DNA from: Luteibacter flocculans | GTDB lineage: Bacteria > Pseudomonadota > Gammaproteobacteria > Xanthomonadales > Rhodanobacteraceae | Direction: 5' to 3' | Assembly: GCF_023612255.1 (NCBI RefSeq) | Contig: NZ_CP063231.1 | Location: forward strand, 1,594,001-1,658,000 | DNA: 64,000 nucleotides | Part shown: in pieces, positions 56,718-64,000 of the stretch | How positions within the stretch are numbered: the stretch's first letter is position 1 | Layout of the letters: each line of letters begins with the position of its first letter | Notes under the pieces: model-generated | Database searches by the model: none | Seen by the model: only the letters and a program-made list of their open reading frames with translations | Told to the model about the DNA's origin: nothing | Made by a program: the position numbers and the translations under genes

Positions 56718-57886
56718 ACCCGATCTGGCTGTTGGCGCTCGTTCCTCCGCTGGCCTTCGCCTGTGGCTGGTGGCTCGCCCGGCGCAGCCACGTGCGCGGG
56801 TCCGGCCAACGCGTCAACGAGCTTTCGTCGGACTATTTCCGCGGCTTGAACTATCTCCTCAACGAGGAGCAGGACAAGGCGCTGGAAGTCTTCCTGCGCC
56901 TTGCCGAATACAACCGCGACACCGTAGAAACGCACCTGGCCCTCGGTAACCTGTTCCGCAAGCGAGGCGAGGTGGATCGTGCCATCCGTCTGCACCAGCA
57001 CCTGGTGTCGCGGCAGGGCCTTTCGGATGAAATGAAGACCGTGGCGCTCCTCGAACTCGGCGAGGACTACATGCGCGCCGGCCTGCTCGATCGCGCCGAA
57101 ACGTTGTTTTCCGATCTGGTCGCGATGGACGCGCTTGCGCCGTCCGCGCTGCGCCATCTCATCGCGATCTACCAGCACGAGCGCGAGTGGCACAAGGCGA
57201 TCGACCATGCGCGCCGGCTCGAAACGATGACCGGCGAAGACGAGTCGGCCATGATCGCGCAGTTCTACTGCGAGCTGGCCGAACAGTCACGTCAGCATGG
57301 GGCGCGTACCGAGGCCCGCGATTATGTGCGCGAGGCCTTTGCCTGCCAGCAGGATTGCGTGCGCGCGCACATGATTGCCGGCCGGTTGTCCGCGGAAGAC
57401 GAAGAGCTGGACCAGGCCATCGCCTCGTACGAGGCGGCCATCGCGGCCGACATCGCATTCGTACCGGAGATTCTCCCCCCATTGCTCAACTGCTACGCCC
57501 GTTCGCAGCAGATGGACCGTGCCGAAACGTTCCTGCGCGAGATCATGGAGCGTTATCACGGTATCTCTCCCGTACTGGCGCTTACCCGGCTCTATGAGGG
57601 ACGCGACGGCGAACGCATGGCCATCGACTTCCTCACCGGCCAATTGCGCAAGCGCCCCTCGGTACGCGGGCTGATGGCATTGATCGATGCCACCATGGAC
57701 AAGGTCTCCGGCGAAGCGCGCGAGAACTACCTGATCCTGCGCGACCTGACCCGCAAGCTGCTCGAAGGGCAGGCGATGTATCGCTGCAGCCGCTGCGGTT
57801 TCGGCGCGAAAGCGCATCACTGGCAGTGCCCGAGCTGCAAGAGCTGGGGCACCGTGCGCCCCATTCATGGCGTGGCCAACGAATGA
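56714..57886 (+). CDS. lapB: LPS assembly protein LapB (YciM)
   Basis: 390 aa. It adjusts LpxC turnover and LPS assembly. One N-terminal membrane segment (1-20), then TPR repeats (about 30-340) such as LAEYNRDTVETHLALGNLFRK and LLELGEDYMRAGLLDRAETL, and a C-terminal rubredoxin-type metal site CSRCGFGAKAHHWQCPSCKSW. ATG 56714 overlaps the lapA stop. The next gene starts inside its stop (ATGA). Confidence 0.95.
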   Translation: MNPIWLLALVPPLAFACGWWLARRSHVRGSGQRVNELSSDYFRGLNYLLNEEQDKALEVFLRLAEYNRDTVETHLALGNLFRKRGEVDRAIRLHQHLVSRQGLSDEMKTVALLELGEDYMRAGLLDRAETLFSDLVAMDALAPSALRHLIAIYQHEREWHKAIDHARRLETMTGEDESAMIAQFYCELAEQSRQHGARTEARDYVREAFACQQDCVRAHMIAGRLSAEDEELDQAIASYEAAIAADIAFVPEILPPLLNCYARSQQMDRAETFLREIMERYHGISPVLALTRLYEGRDGERMAIDFLTGQLRKRPSVRGLMALIDATMDKVSGEARENYLILRDLTRKLLEGQAMYRCSRCGFGAKAHHWQCPSCKSWGTVRPIHGVANE

Positions 57887-58920
57887 TGCCTCCCGTCGCG
57901 AGCGCCGGATTCCTGCTGACCGGCTGCGCCCTGGTTGCCCTCGTCGTTTCGTTTGCCAGTGTGCGGATCGCGATTTCCTACGCGCACCGCCGCGGCATGC
58001 TGGATGCACCCGGGCACCGCCGCTCGCATACCCTGCCGACGCCCCGCGGTGGCGGCATCGGCATTGTGCTCGGTGCCCTGGTCGGCATGCCTGCGGCGCT
58101 GCTGCTCCTGCCGGTCTCACCGGGCGCCGCGACGACCGCCGCGTTCACGGTTGCGACGATCGCGGTGGCCGCGATCGGCTGGCTCGACGATCACGGCTCG
58201 CTGCCGATCCGGCCGCGGCTGCTGATCCAACTCGCCGCCACGTTATTGTTCTGCGTGGCTGTAGCCTCGCTGACCGCGAGCCTGCTCTGGACGGTACCGC
58301 TTCTTCTTGCGGGCGTGTGGTGCATCAACCTGCACAATTTCATGGACGGTATCGACGGGCTGGCCTCGCAGCAGGCCATGTTCTTCGGTGCAGCGTCCGC
58401 GGCGCTGGCCTGGGCCGCCGGTAGCCCAGCCATCGCAGGGGCTGCACTGGCAATGGCCACGGCCTCGCTGGGTTTTTGGTGGTTCAACCGGTCTCCTGCC
58501 CGCATCTTCATGGGCGACGTCGGCAGCGGGACGCTGGGTTTCATGGTCTTCGCGCTGACGGCCACGCTCTGGGCCTTCCAGACCGACCTGCTGTGGCCTG
58601 CGCTGATCTTCTCGTCGGCGTTCGTCATCGACGCAACGTTGACGTTGCTCGTGCGAATGCTGCGCGGTGCGCGCTGGTACACTCCGCACCGCGAGCATCT
58701 CTATCAGTGGCTCGTGAGGCGGGGCGCATCGCATCGGAAGGTAGCCGCAGGCTACTTCGCGTGGAATGTCCTCGTCTGCGTTCCCCTCGCATGGATTGCG
58801 TTCCGCTCGCCAGCGGCGGCGCCCTTCTGCATGGGGGCGGTGTACGTGTTGGGAGCAGCGGTTTGGCGTACTGGCAAGCGACTCGGCTTGCGTCGAAGGG
58901 AGCGACATGTTTCTGCGTAA
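57883..58920 (+). CDS. Polyprenyl-phosphate sugar-1-phosphate transferase, WecA/WbpL family
   Basis: 345 aa, about ten membrane segments. It transfers a sugar-1-phosphate from a UDP-sugar to undecaprenyl phosphate, the first step of O-antigen or related glycan synthesis. Conserved motifs: AHRRGMLDAPGHRRSHTLPTPRGGG, WLDDH, INLHNFMDGIDGLA, FMGDVGSGTLGF and the basic loop TPHREHLYQWLVRRGASHRKVA. The sugar is not visible. ATG 57883 overlaps lapB; the end overlaps wbpM by 14 bp. Confidence 0.9.
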   Translation: MMPPVASAGFLLTGCALVALVVSFASVRIAISYAHRRGMLDAPGHRRSHTLPTPRGGGIGIVLGALVGMPAALLLLPVSPGAATTAAFTVATIAVAAIGWLDDHGSLPIRPRLLIQLAATLLFCVAVASLTASLLWTVPLLLAGVWCINLHNFMDGIDGLASQQAMFFGAASAALAWAAGSPAIAGAALAMATASLGFWWFNRSPARIFMGDVGSGTLGFMVFALTATLWAFQTDLLWPALIFSSAFVIDATLTLLVRMLRGARWYTPHREHLYQWLVRRGASHRKVAAGYFAWNVLVCVPLAWIAFRSPAAAPFCMGAVYVLGAAVWRTGKRLGLRRRERHVSA

Positions 58921-60805
58921 GTTCATCGGCATCATCCACCCTCGCACGGCCGTGGTCGCACACGACCTCGCCATGGCTGCGTTCGCCTGGTGGATCGCCA
59001 AGTCGCTGCGTTATGCGTTGATGCCCGATCTCGCCCCGGTCACCTATCTGCCGATGGAATTTCCCATCGTGCTGCTGGTGCAGGGAGCCGTGTTCAATTG
59101 GACCGGTCTCTACAAAGGCGTGTGGCGCTTTGCGAGCCTGCCGGACCTGTGGAACATCATCCGCGCGACGGTCATCGGCGCGCTGATCATCGGCCTTGCC
59201 ATGGTCATGTATGCGCGCCTCGACGGCGTGCCGCGTTCGGTGCTGCTGGTGTATCCCGTCGTGCTGGTCGTGCTGCTCGGCCTGCCGCGACTCAGCTACC
59301 GGTTCTGGAAGGACAGCCGCATCGACCTGTTCCAGTCGATGCCGACCAAGCGTGTGCTGATCGTGGGGGCGGATCGCGCCGGCGAAGCGCTCTCGCGCGA
59401 TCTGCGCCGCGACAGCCGCTACAGCGTCATCGGTTTCGTGGACGACAACCTCGCCTTGCGTGGCGCGCAGATCGGTGGCATCCCCGTGCTGGGCACGGTG
59501 GACCAGCTCGCCGAGCTGTCCAAGGCGGTGGCGGTACAGATGCTGCTCATCGCCGTACCGGGCGCGACCACGGCGCAGATGCGCCGCATCGTCGCCTTCT
59601 GCGAGAGCACCGGGCTGCCGTTCCGTACGGTGCCGCGCCTCGAGGACGTCGTGGCCGGCCGCGCGCAGTTCAACGAGATCAAGGAAGTCGCCATCGAGGA
59701 TCTTCTCGGCCGCGATGCCGTCGAACTGGATTGGACGGCCATCCGCGAGAACATCAGTGGTCGTCGCGTGCTGGTGACCGGTGGCGGTGGCTCGATCGGT
59801 TCGGAACTGTGTCGCCAGGTCGCCCGCCTGGGCGCCAGTTCCCTCACGGTGGTAGAGCTTTCCGAATACAACCTCTACCGGATCGGGCAGGAACTGACCT
59901 CGGCCTATCCCGAACTCATTTTCAACGGCGTGCTGACCGACGCACGCGACGCCACTGCGGTCAACCGGCTGTTCGAGGAAACCCAGCCGCAGATCGTCTT
60001 CCACGCTGCGGCCTACAAGCACGTGCCGATGCTGCAAGGGCAATTGCGCGAGGCCTTCCGCAATAACGTCATCGGCACCCGCGTGGTAGCCGATGCGGCG
60101 GTACGCTGCGGCGTGGAATCGTTTGTGCTCATCTCCACCGACAAGGCAGTGAATCCCACGTCGGTGATGGGCGCCTGCAAGCGCATGGCGGAGATCTGGT
60201 GTCAGAACCTCGCGGCGCACACCTCTACACGTTTCATTACGGTGCGTTTCGGTAACGTGCTCGACTCCGCCGGATCGGTGGTCCCGCTGTTTCGCCGGCA
60301 GATCCGCCAGGGCGGCCCGGTGACGATCACTCACCCGGAGATCTCGCGCTATTTCATGACCATTCCCGAGGCCTGTCAGCTCATTCTGCAGGCCGCGAGT
60401 CTCGGCAAGGGCGGCGAGATCTTCGCGCTCGACATGGGCGATCCGGTGAAGATCCGCGATCTCGCCGAGCAGATGATCCGCCTGGCGGGCAAGCGCCCGG
60501 GCTCGGACATCCAGATCGTCTACACGGGACTTCGTTCCGGCGAGAAGCTGTTCGAGGAACTGTTCCATCCGCTGGAGAACTACACGAGCACGACGCACGC
60601 GAAGATCTTCCAGGCCCAGCACCGCCAGGTGTCGTGGGAACTGCTGCAGACCCAGTTGGCGCGCGCCGAAGAAGCCGTGGCCGCGTTCGATGAAGAAACC
60701 CTGCGCCGGTGCGTGTCGCAGCTGCTGCCTTCCTTCCGTTGGAGCGAGCCGCAGACGGACAACGTGCTGCCGCTACGCCGAAACGAAAGTGGAGACATTG
60801 CATGA
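58907..60805 (+). CDS. wbpM: UDP-N-acetylglucosamine 4,6-dehydratase-type enzyme, WbpM/CapD family
   Basis: 632 aa. Four N-terminal membrane segments (about 10-130), a CoA-binding-like Rossmann domain (RVLIVGADRAGEALSRDL), then the catalytic short-chain dehydrogenase domain VLVTGGGGSIGSELCRQ (from about 287). The SDR Tyr-x3-Lys motif has Met in the Tyr place (TSVMGACKRMAE), typical of this family. It makes a 4-keto-6-deoxy sugar nucleotide for O-antigen. ATG 58907 follows AAGGGAG. It overlaps galU (ATGA). Confidence 0.93.
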   Translation: MFLRKFIGIIHPRTAVVAHDLAMAAFAWWIAKSLRYALMPDLAPVTYLPMEFPIVLLVQGAVFNWTGLYKGVWRFASLPDLWNIIRATVIGALIIGLAMVMYARLDGVPRSVLLVYPVVLVVLLGLPRLSYRFWKDSRIDLFQSMPTKRVLIVGADRAGEALSRDLRRDSRYSVIGFVDDNLALRGAQIGGIPVLGTVDQLAELSKAVAVQMLLIAVPGATTAQMRRIVAFCESTGLPFRTVPRLEDVVAGRAQFNEIKEVAIEDLLGRDAVELDWTAIRENISGRRVLVTGGGGSIGSELCRQVARLGASSLTVVELSEYNLYRIGQELTSAYPELIFNGVLTDARDATAVNRLFEETQPQIVFHAAAYKHVPMLQGQLREAFRNNVIGTRVVADAAVRCGVESFVLISTDKAVNPTSVMGACKRMAEIWCQNLAAHTSTRFITVRFGNVLDSAGSVVPLFRRQIRQGGPVTITHPEISRYFMTIPEACQLILQAASLGKGGEIFALDMGDPVKIRDLAEQMIRLAGKRPGSDIQIVYTGLRSGEKLFEELFHPLENYTSTTHAKIFQAQHRQVSWELLQTQLARAEEAVAAFDEETLRRCVSQLLPSFRWSEPQTDNVLPLRRNESGDIA

Positions 60806-61677
60806 CCCAACCCCTGCGCAAGGTCGTATTTCCCGTTGCCGGCCTCGGTACGCGCTTCCTTCCCGCGACCAAGGTGGTAGCCAAGGAAATGCTCCCCGTG
60901 CTCGACCGTCCGCTGATCCAGTACGCGGTGGATGAGGCTGTCGACGCGGGCGCCGATACGCTGGTGTTCGTCACCAACCGTTACAAGCACGCGATCGCCG
61001 ACTATTTCGACAAAGCCTACGAGCTTGAAGAAAAGCTGGCGGAGAAGAACAAGGAAGAGCTGCTGTCGATTCTGCGGGGCATCCTGCCGCGTCATGTCCG
61101 CTGTGTGTTCGTGACCCAGCCGGAGGCTCTCGGCCTCGGCGACGCCGTGCTGCGCGCCGCGCCGGTCGTGGGCAACGAGCGCTTCGGCGTGATGCTTCCC
61201 GATGACCTGATCTGGAACAAGGGCAAGGGCGCATTGCGCCAGATGGCGGAAGTGGCCGACGCCAACGATGCCGGCGTGATCGCCGTTGAGGAAGTGCCGC
61301 AGAGCGACACGGACAAGTACGGCATCGTCGACGCCACCGAGGCCGTCAGCGATCGCGCCACGGTTATCCGCCACATGGTGGAAAAGCCGAAGCCCGCGGA
61401 CGCGCCGTCGAATCTTGCCGTGGTCGGCCGCTACGTGCTGCCCTGCGAGATCTTCGAGTACCTGAGGAACACTCGCGAGGGCGCGGGCGGCGAGATCCAG
61501 CTAACCGACGCGATCGAGAACCTGCTCAAGGACAACGGCAAGGTGCTGGCCTACCGCTTCGAAGGCACGCGTTTCGATTGCGGCAACAAGGCGGGTCTTG
61601 TTCGCGCCACCATGGCGATGGCGCTGGAAGATCCGAAGCTCGCGCCGATCGTTCGCGAGTTCGCGGCCAAGGCGTAA
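60802..61677 (+). CDS. galU: UTP-glucose-1-phosphate uridylyltransferase
   Basis: 291 aa. It makes UDP-glucose. Nucleotide motif RKVVFPVAGLGTRFLPATK with KEMLPVLDRPLIQYAVDEA, LPDDLIWN, and EKPKPADAPSNLAVVGRYV are all present. The start overlaps wbpM. In this place it supplies UDP-glucose for LPS. The glucan operon above (GlgE type) does not need it directly. Confidence 0.97.
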   Translation: MTQPLRKVVFPVAGLGTRFLPATKVVAKEMLPVLDRPLIQYAVDEAVDAGADTLVFVTNRYKHAIADYFDKAYELEEKLAEKNKEELLSILRGILPRHVRCVFVTQPEALGLGDAVLRAAPVVGNERFGVMLPDDLIWNKGKGALRQMAEVADANDAGVIAVEEVPQSDTDKYGIVDATEAVSDRATVIRHMVEKPKPADAPSNLAVVGRYVLPCEIFEYLRNTREGAGGEIQLTDAIENLLKDNGKVLAYRFEGTRFDCGNKAGLVRATMAMALEDPKLAPIVREFAAKA

Positions 61678-61680
61678 ACG

Positions 61681-61712
61681 GAGAAGGAGCGCGCCTCGGC
61701 GCGCTCCTTCTC
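61681..61712. terminator. Hairpin between convergent galU and amidase genes
   Basis: A perfect 14-bp stem GAGAAGGAGCGCGC / GCGCGCTCCTTCTC with a CTCG loop. No T-run follows on the plus strand. It probably ends both transcripts. Confidence 0.65.
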
Positions 61713-61717
61713 GTGCG

Positions 61718-63271
61718 TCACGACTCGGGCGGCGGCGTTGCGACGAAGGTAGGCCTGCGGAACGCGTTTGCCCCTTGCTCGATGGCATGGCCGATCGTCA
61801 GCAGCTTAGCCTCGCTCCATTTAGTGCCGTAGAGCATGACCCCTTTGGGCAAGTCCCCTTCGAAATGGGTCGGTACCGTCAGGATGGGATAGCCCGCAAG
61901 CGCTGCCACGGCGTTCAGCGAGAAGGGGCCGATCAGCGCGTCGAGCTTATGCGTCGCCAGTGTGGCATCGATGCCTTCCGGGCCAGCCACGCGTCGGGCT
62001 CGCAGCCTTCGTTCGACGTACTCCGGATCGTCGATGCCTGGCGCCAGAAGGGCCTCCTCAAACAACTCCTGACCGAAGTGGATCAGTTCACGGTCGGCTT
62101 CAGCTTCGTTGAAAGCGATCACCTGCTCCAGTGTGCGCAAGGGCTGCTCCGTCCGTCGCGCGAGGTACGACGCGATGTCGTGCTTGAATTCGGTCAGCAC
62201 AAGGCTCAATTGGTCGGCTACCGCCACCTCCGTCCCCGGTAACTCCACGTTATCGACGACGATCGCTCCCTTGCTTTCCAGAATTTCCACCGCACGATCC
62301 ATGGCCGAGCCCCATCGGTTATCGTTGAAAGCGTGACGACGCACCACGCCGATGCGCATGCCTCGGACGGCGTCGGCGGCAAGCGCAAGGGTGTAGTCGG
62401 AGAGATGCCGGTCGGCCTCGACGGTAAGAGGGTCGGTGGGATCGCTCCCGGCTATCGTTTTGAGCACGGCGGCAGCATCCGCCACGCTCCGCGTCATCGG
62501 GCCGGCGCTGTCCTGCATGTGCGACACGGGGACGATGCCCGTGCGACTCACCAGGCCAATGGTGGGCTTCATGCCCACCAGGCCCATTGCCATGGCGGGT
62601 CCAATGATCGAGCCCTGTGTTTCCGTGCCCAGCGCAGCCGTCGCCAGGCCTGCGGCGACTGCTGCGCCGGAACCTGAGCTGGAGCCAAACGGTGTTGCGT
62701 AGAGCGCGAAGGGATTGAGCGTCGTGCCGCCACGCGCCGACCACCCATGCATCGACATCATGCTGCGGAAGTTGGCCCACTCGCTGAGATTCGCCTTGCC
62801 GAGGATGATGGCGCCGGCTTCGCGCAGCTTGGCCGTGACCGTGGCGTCCTGCCGGGCTGGCAAGGGAAAGAGCAGAGAGCCCGCGGTGGTGCGCATGCGG
62901 TCGCCTGTTTCGATGTTGTCCTTCAGCAGGATCGGGATACCAGTCAATGATGTTGCGGTGCCGTTGCGATAAGCCTGCGTCGCGGCATGGGCCGCGACGG
63001 CCGCATCCGGATTGGTCTCGATCACGGAACGTAACGTGGGCCCTGCGCGGTCGATCGCGTTGATGCGATCGAGGAACGACAGCGTCATGTCGAGCGGTGT
63101 CAGTTCACCACGGGCATACGCCTGGCGCAGCCCTGCAATGGACAGATAGGCATCGTCGACCGTGGCAGTTCGGCGAGCCGGAATGTCTTGGGCATGCGCG
63201 GGCGCCGCGGCGAGTGCGAGTGTCAACGCGGTGGCGAGGCATGGCGCAAGACGGGAGGGGAGGGGTGTCAT
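61718..63271 (-). CDS. Secreted amidase (amidase signature family)
   Basis: 517 aa. Signal peptide 1-28 (ending PAHA), then the amidase-signature fold with its Ser-Ser-Lys triad: Lys117 in PILLKDNIETGD, GSSSGSGAAVAAGLA, and Ser221 in GTETQGSIIGPA. It hydrolyses an amide bond in the periplasm; the substrate is not visible. ATG 63271 follows AGGAAAAACCC; upstream frame is non-coding. A paralogue lies 80 bp upstream on the same strand, so this looks like a tandem duplication. Confidence 0.9.
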   Translation of the reverse strand: MTPLPSRLAPCLATALTLALAAAPAHAQDIPARRTATVDDAYLSIAGLRQAYARGELTPLDMTLSFLDRINAIDRAGPTLRSVIETNPDAAVAAHAATQAYRNGTATSLTGIPILLKDNIETGDRMRTTAGSLLFPLPARQDATVTAKLREAGAIILGKANLSEWANFRSMMSMHGWSARGGTTLNPFALYATPFGSSSGSGAAVAAGLATAALGTETQGSIIGPAMAMGLVGMKPTIGLVSRTGIVPVSHMQDSAGPMTRSVADAAAVLKTIAGSDPTDPLTVEADRHLSDYTLALAADAVRGMRIGVVRRHAFNDNRWGSAMDRAVEILESKGAIVVDNVELPGTEVAVADQLSLVLTEFKHDIASYLARRTEQPLRTLEQVIAFNEAEADRELIHFGQELFEEALLAPGIDDPEYVERRLRARRVAGPEGIDATLATHKLDALIGPFSLNAVAALAGYPILTVPTHFEGDLPKGVMLYGTKWSEAKLLTIGHAIEQGANAFRRPTFVATPPPES

Positions 63272-63350
63272 GGGTTTTTCCTGTGTAAAGCGCAGGGGAT
63301 TCCGCTGCGCTACACACAGTGCCGACGCCCGCCCGGGACGGGCATAGGCG

Positions 63351-64000
63351 CTACCGGATCGGTAGCGTGGGCAGGTACGTCGGCCGGCGGAACGCCTTGA
63401 CCTTCTGCTCCACGCCATAGGCGATGGCAATGAGCGTGGGTTCGCTCCACTTGGTGCCGAAGAACACCACGCCGACGGGCAGATCGTGCGCGAATTCGAT
63501 GGGCAAGGTGATGGACGGATAGCCGGCTATCGCAGCGGGTGCCGACACGCCGCCGACGGTGGGATCGCCACTCACCACGTGGTCGCCAAGCACCAGATCG
63601 TTGACGAACGCCGGCCCCCAACTCGGGGCGAGCAGGGCATCCAGCTTGTCTTTCGCCAATGCCGCGTCGATGCCTTCCGGGCCGGCCAGCTGCTTGTTGC
63701 GATCGCGCATGCCGATGTACTTGGGGTCGTCGAGCCCGGCCTTGGCCTGCGCCGCAAGGAACAGTTCCTGGCCGAACCATGGCATTTCCTTCGCCGCCTC
63801 TCGTTCGTTGAATGCGATGAGATCGGCGAGCGTGCGCATCGGCTGATCCGGACGCGTGGCGAGATAGGCGGCGATGTCGTGCTTGAACTCGTAGAGCAAC
63901 ACGTCGATCTCGTGCTCGCTGAGTTCCTTCAGGTGCGGGATCTCCACGTTGTCGACGACCGTGGCGCCTTGCGCCTTCAACAACGCGATGGTGTGCTCGA
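63351..64000 (-). CDS. Second amidase, paralogue (N-terminus outside the window)
   Basis: About 216 C-terminal residues of another amidase-signature enzyme. Most of it aligns with the downstream one (LLYEFKHDIAAYLATRPDQPMRTL against LVLTEFKHDIASYLARRTEQPLRTL; GVVFFGTKWSEPTLIAIAYG against GVMLYGTKWSEAKLLTIGHA). The catalytic Ser and Lys are beyond the right edge, so activity cannot be judged. It ends at 63351 with the usual hydrophobic, basic tail. Confidence 0.85.
   Translation of the reverse strand, partial: EHTIALLKAQGATVVDNVEIPHLKELSEHEIDVLLYEFKHDIAAYLATRPDQPMRTLADLIAFNEREAAKEMPWFGQELFLAAQAKAGLDDPKYIGMRDRNKQLAGPEGIDAALAKDKLDALLAPSWGPAFVNDLVLGDHVVSGDPTVGGVSAPAAIAGYPSITLPIEFAHDLPVGVVFFGTKWSEPTLIAIAYGVEQKVKAFRRPTYLPTLPIR

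Noticed and set aside
1-64000. tRNA, rRNA, insertion sequence or phage genes
   Set aside because: I looked at the intergenic stretches and saw no cloverleaf with a TTCGA-type arm, no transposase and no terminal inverted repeats of IS type. A covariance-model search would be needed to exclude small RNAs.

Overview
The window looks like chromosomal DNA of a GC-rich gammaproteobacterium of the Xanthomonadales/Lysobacterales, most like Rhodanobacteraceae (Luteibacter/Dyella type). This rests on the order fimV-truA-trpF-trpB-trpA-accD, the linkages smc-zipA and rpsA-ihfB-lapA-lapB, the protein sequences, and the dispersed REP-like elements with a GTGGGAGCC..GGCGA core. That is an inference from gene order and protein character, not a database match. 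I see no insertion sequence, prophage, CRISPR array, rRNA or tRNA gene. Nearly all of it is well-packed housekeeping and metabolic DNA.

Layout. 1-8.2 kb: the end of a coiled-coil gene, fimV, a 47-bp tandem array of REP-like units, then truA-trpF-trpB-trpA-accD on the plus strand. 8.2-9.9 kb (minus): a glycosyltransferase overlapping a PAP2 phosphatase. 10-16.2 kb: gltX, a small membrane protein, then a zinc-homeostasis block (zur, a ZnuD-like TonB receptor, a MerC-like protein, a CDF exporter) with a likely Zur operator between the divergent receptor and MerC genes, then the small ribosomal protein bTHX. 16.3-16.6 kb: paired REP-like elements. 16.6-25.2 kb: a methyltransferase and an unknown membrane-anchored protein; a minus-strand operon of a GNAT-nitrilase fusion, a ClC antiporter and hutI; divergent hutF; and a small secreted protein. 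25.2-30.8 kb: REP pair, asparagine synthetase asnB with an Asn-rich leader peptide and terminator, prfB with its programmed +1 frameshift, lysS, a YciI protein and a BolA protein. 30.9-35.5 kb: smc and zipA. 35.6-53 kb: seven coupled genes for alpha-glucan/trehalose metabolism (glgE, treS-maltokinase, glgB, glgX, treZ, malQ, treY). 53-61.7 kb: acyl-CoA-binding protein, cmk, rpsA, ihfB, lapA, lapB, a polyprenyl-phosphate sugar-1-P transferase, a WbpM-type dehydratase and galU. 61.7-64 kb: two tandem amidases on the minus strand, the second cut by the window end.

How the parts work together. TreS-Mak makes maltose-1-phosphate from trehalose via maltose. GlgE polymerises it and GlgB branches the glucan. 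GlgX and MalQ trim and reshuffle chains. TreY and TreZ turn linear ends back into trehalose, so the operon can run trehalose and glucan in a cycle. The zinc block joins import, export and the sensor. lapA-lapB through galU links LPS assembly control to sugar-nucleotide and O-antigen initiation steps.

The most notable observation is upstream of asnB. A 22-codon open frame (25497-25565) has six Asn codons in a ten-codon stretch. It is followed by a textbook rho-independent terminator (25597-25628) that an alternative long hairpin (25550-25610) would exclude. This has every part of a ribosome-mediated transcription attenuator responding to Asn-tRNA. I know of no described proteobacterial attenuator of this specificity, but I could not search the literature.
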